Assembly: GCF_003990445.1 (NCBI RefSeq)
Contig: NZ_REEZ01000009.1
Span: 1-64,000, forward strand
DNA length: 64,000 nt
Direction of reading: 5' to 3'
Origin: Pararhodobacter zhoushanensis
Lineage (GTDB): Bacteria > Pseudomonadota > Alphaproteobacteria > Rhodobacterales > Rhodobacteraceae
Position numbers and translations under genes: made by a program. Below the pieces are notes generated by a model, which saw only the letters and a program-made list of their open reading frames with translations, ran no database searches and had not been told where the DNA came from. Position 1 is the first letter of the stretch; every line of letters starts with the position of its first letter. Below, one piece after another: positions 63,677 to 64,000 of the stretch.

Positions 63677-64000
63677 TCAATCGCCATCCCGAACCGCCAT
63701 CCAATCCGTGAGAGCCGGGTTCTCAGCCGAAGCGGCGTCTGGTGCTGCCGGAACTGGCCGTGCGATCGGCTCGGGCGGGACCGGACGCCCCGCACGCAGA
63801 TAATGCGTCTCGCGGGCGCCGAAGTAGAAGGCGACCACCGCGCCGAGCAGCCACCACAGCGGCTCGGGCACCGCCTGAAGCCCCTGCATCCGCACCGAGA
63901 ACCCGGACGGATCGACCATCGCGTAGCCGAACAGCGCTGGCGTCGCCAGCGCCAGGATCGGGCGCGGCAAGCGGTTCAAGCCGTTGACCAAGCTGTCAAA
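63677..64000 (-). CDS. Holin-like (3TM family) membrane protein, 5' end outside the window
   Basis: The reading frame is open to the window edge, and the visible protein is FDSLVNGLNRLPRPILALAT onward. Two hydrophobic segments (PILALATPALFGYAMVD; LWWLLGAVVAFYFGARE) and the phrase VPEPLWWLLGAVVAFYFGAR match 3TM-type holins common in Rhodobacterales genomes, some linked to prophage or gene-transfer-agent loci. The C-terminal 45 residues are Pro/Ala-rich and cytosolic. The TTG at 63991 is not taken as the start. Confidence 0.7.
   Translation of the reverse strand, partial: FDSLVNGLNRLPRPILALATPALFGYAMVDPSGFSVRMQGLQAVPEPLWWLLGAVVAFYFGARETHYLRAGRPVPPEPIARPVPAAPDAASAENPALTDWMAVRDGD

Overview
The window is a high-GC, gene-dense stretch of an alphaproteobacterial chromosome, most likely from a marine or phototrophic-lineage Rhodobacterales (Roseobacter/Paracoccus group). 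The pointers are a complete soxSRT/soxVWXYZABCD thiosulfate-oxidation locus, a HemB of the zinc-motif-less type known from Rhodobacter, the pgk-linked 90-aa conserved protein, and a dispersed AAATATCC/GGGGG intergenic repeat. No tRNA, rRNA, CRISPR array or intact mobile element is visible. Long open frames antisense to real genes are high-GC artefacts and are not listed.

Layout. The left edge (1-77) looks like the end of an IS3-type insertion sequence whose body lies outside. Next (468-2830, minus) come a chemoreceptor and a secreted sensor-domain protein. A divergent 420-bp region leads into a plus-strand operon (3269-7240) of circularly permuted ATP-grasp, alpha-E, transglutaminase-like and Anbu-type proteasome-like proteins, a still poorly understood peptide ligation/hydrolysis system. 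Then follow an aldehyde dehydrogenase, pgk with a coupled small gene, a lipoprotein alpha/beta hydrolase, a minus-strand metal ABC transporter without a local binding protein but with a TauE/SafE exporter, moaA, a small lipoprotein, an FAD oxidoreductase, purB, fatty-acid type enzymes (enoyl-CoA hydratase, thioesterase), a NYN-LOTUS protein, mfd with a coupled membrane protein, hemB, a SYLF lipoprotein, an aromatic amino acid lyase with an unusual selectivity pair, and a cysteine-rich miniprotein.

The centre (29466-41954) is sulfur metabolism. Two YeeE/YedE-family transporters and a Tat-exported metallo-beta-lactamase-fold enzyme flank soxS-soxR-soxT (minus) and soxVW-XYZA-BCD (plus). SoxXA, SoxYZ, SoxB and SoxCD together oxidise SoxY-bound thiosulfate sulfur in the periplasm; SoxV/SoxW/SoxS supply reductant; SoxR is the ArsR-type repressor. 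soxE/soxF are absent downstream of soxD, where a strong terminator ends the operon. Repeated TATTGC/GCAATA-type sites and several hairpins suggest finer control.

The right part holds a fused membrane/spermidine-synthase-like protein, a striking Asp/His-rich protein of unknown function, an Lrp regulator divergent from a fused indolepyruvate ferredoxin oxidoreductase, eda, a crotonase, dnaE, and a seven-gene purine operon (xdhABC plus a BMP-family nucleoside/purine ABC transporter). The right edge carries a dispersed-repeat palindrome and a truncated holin-like gene.
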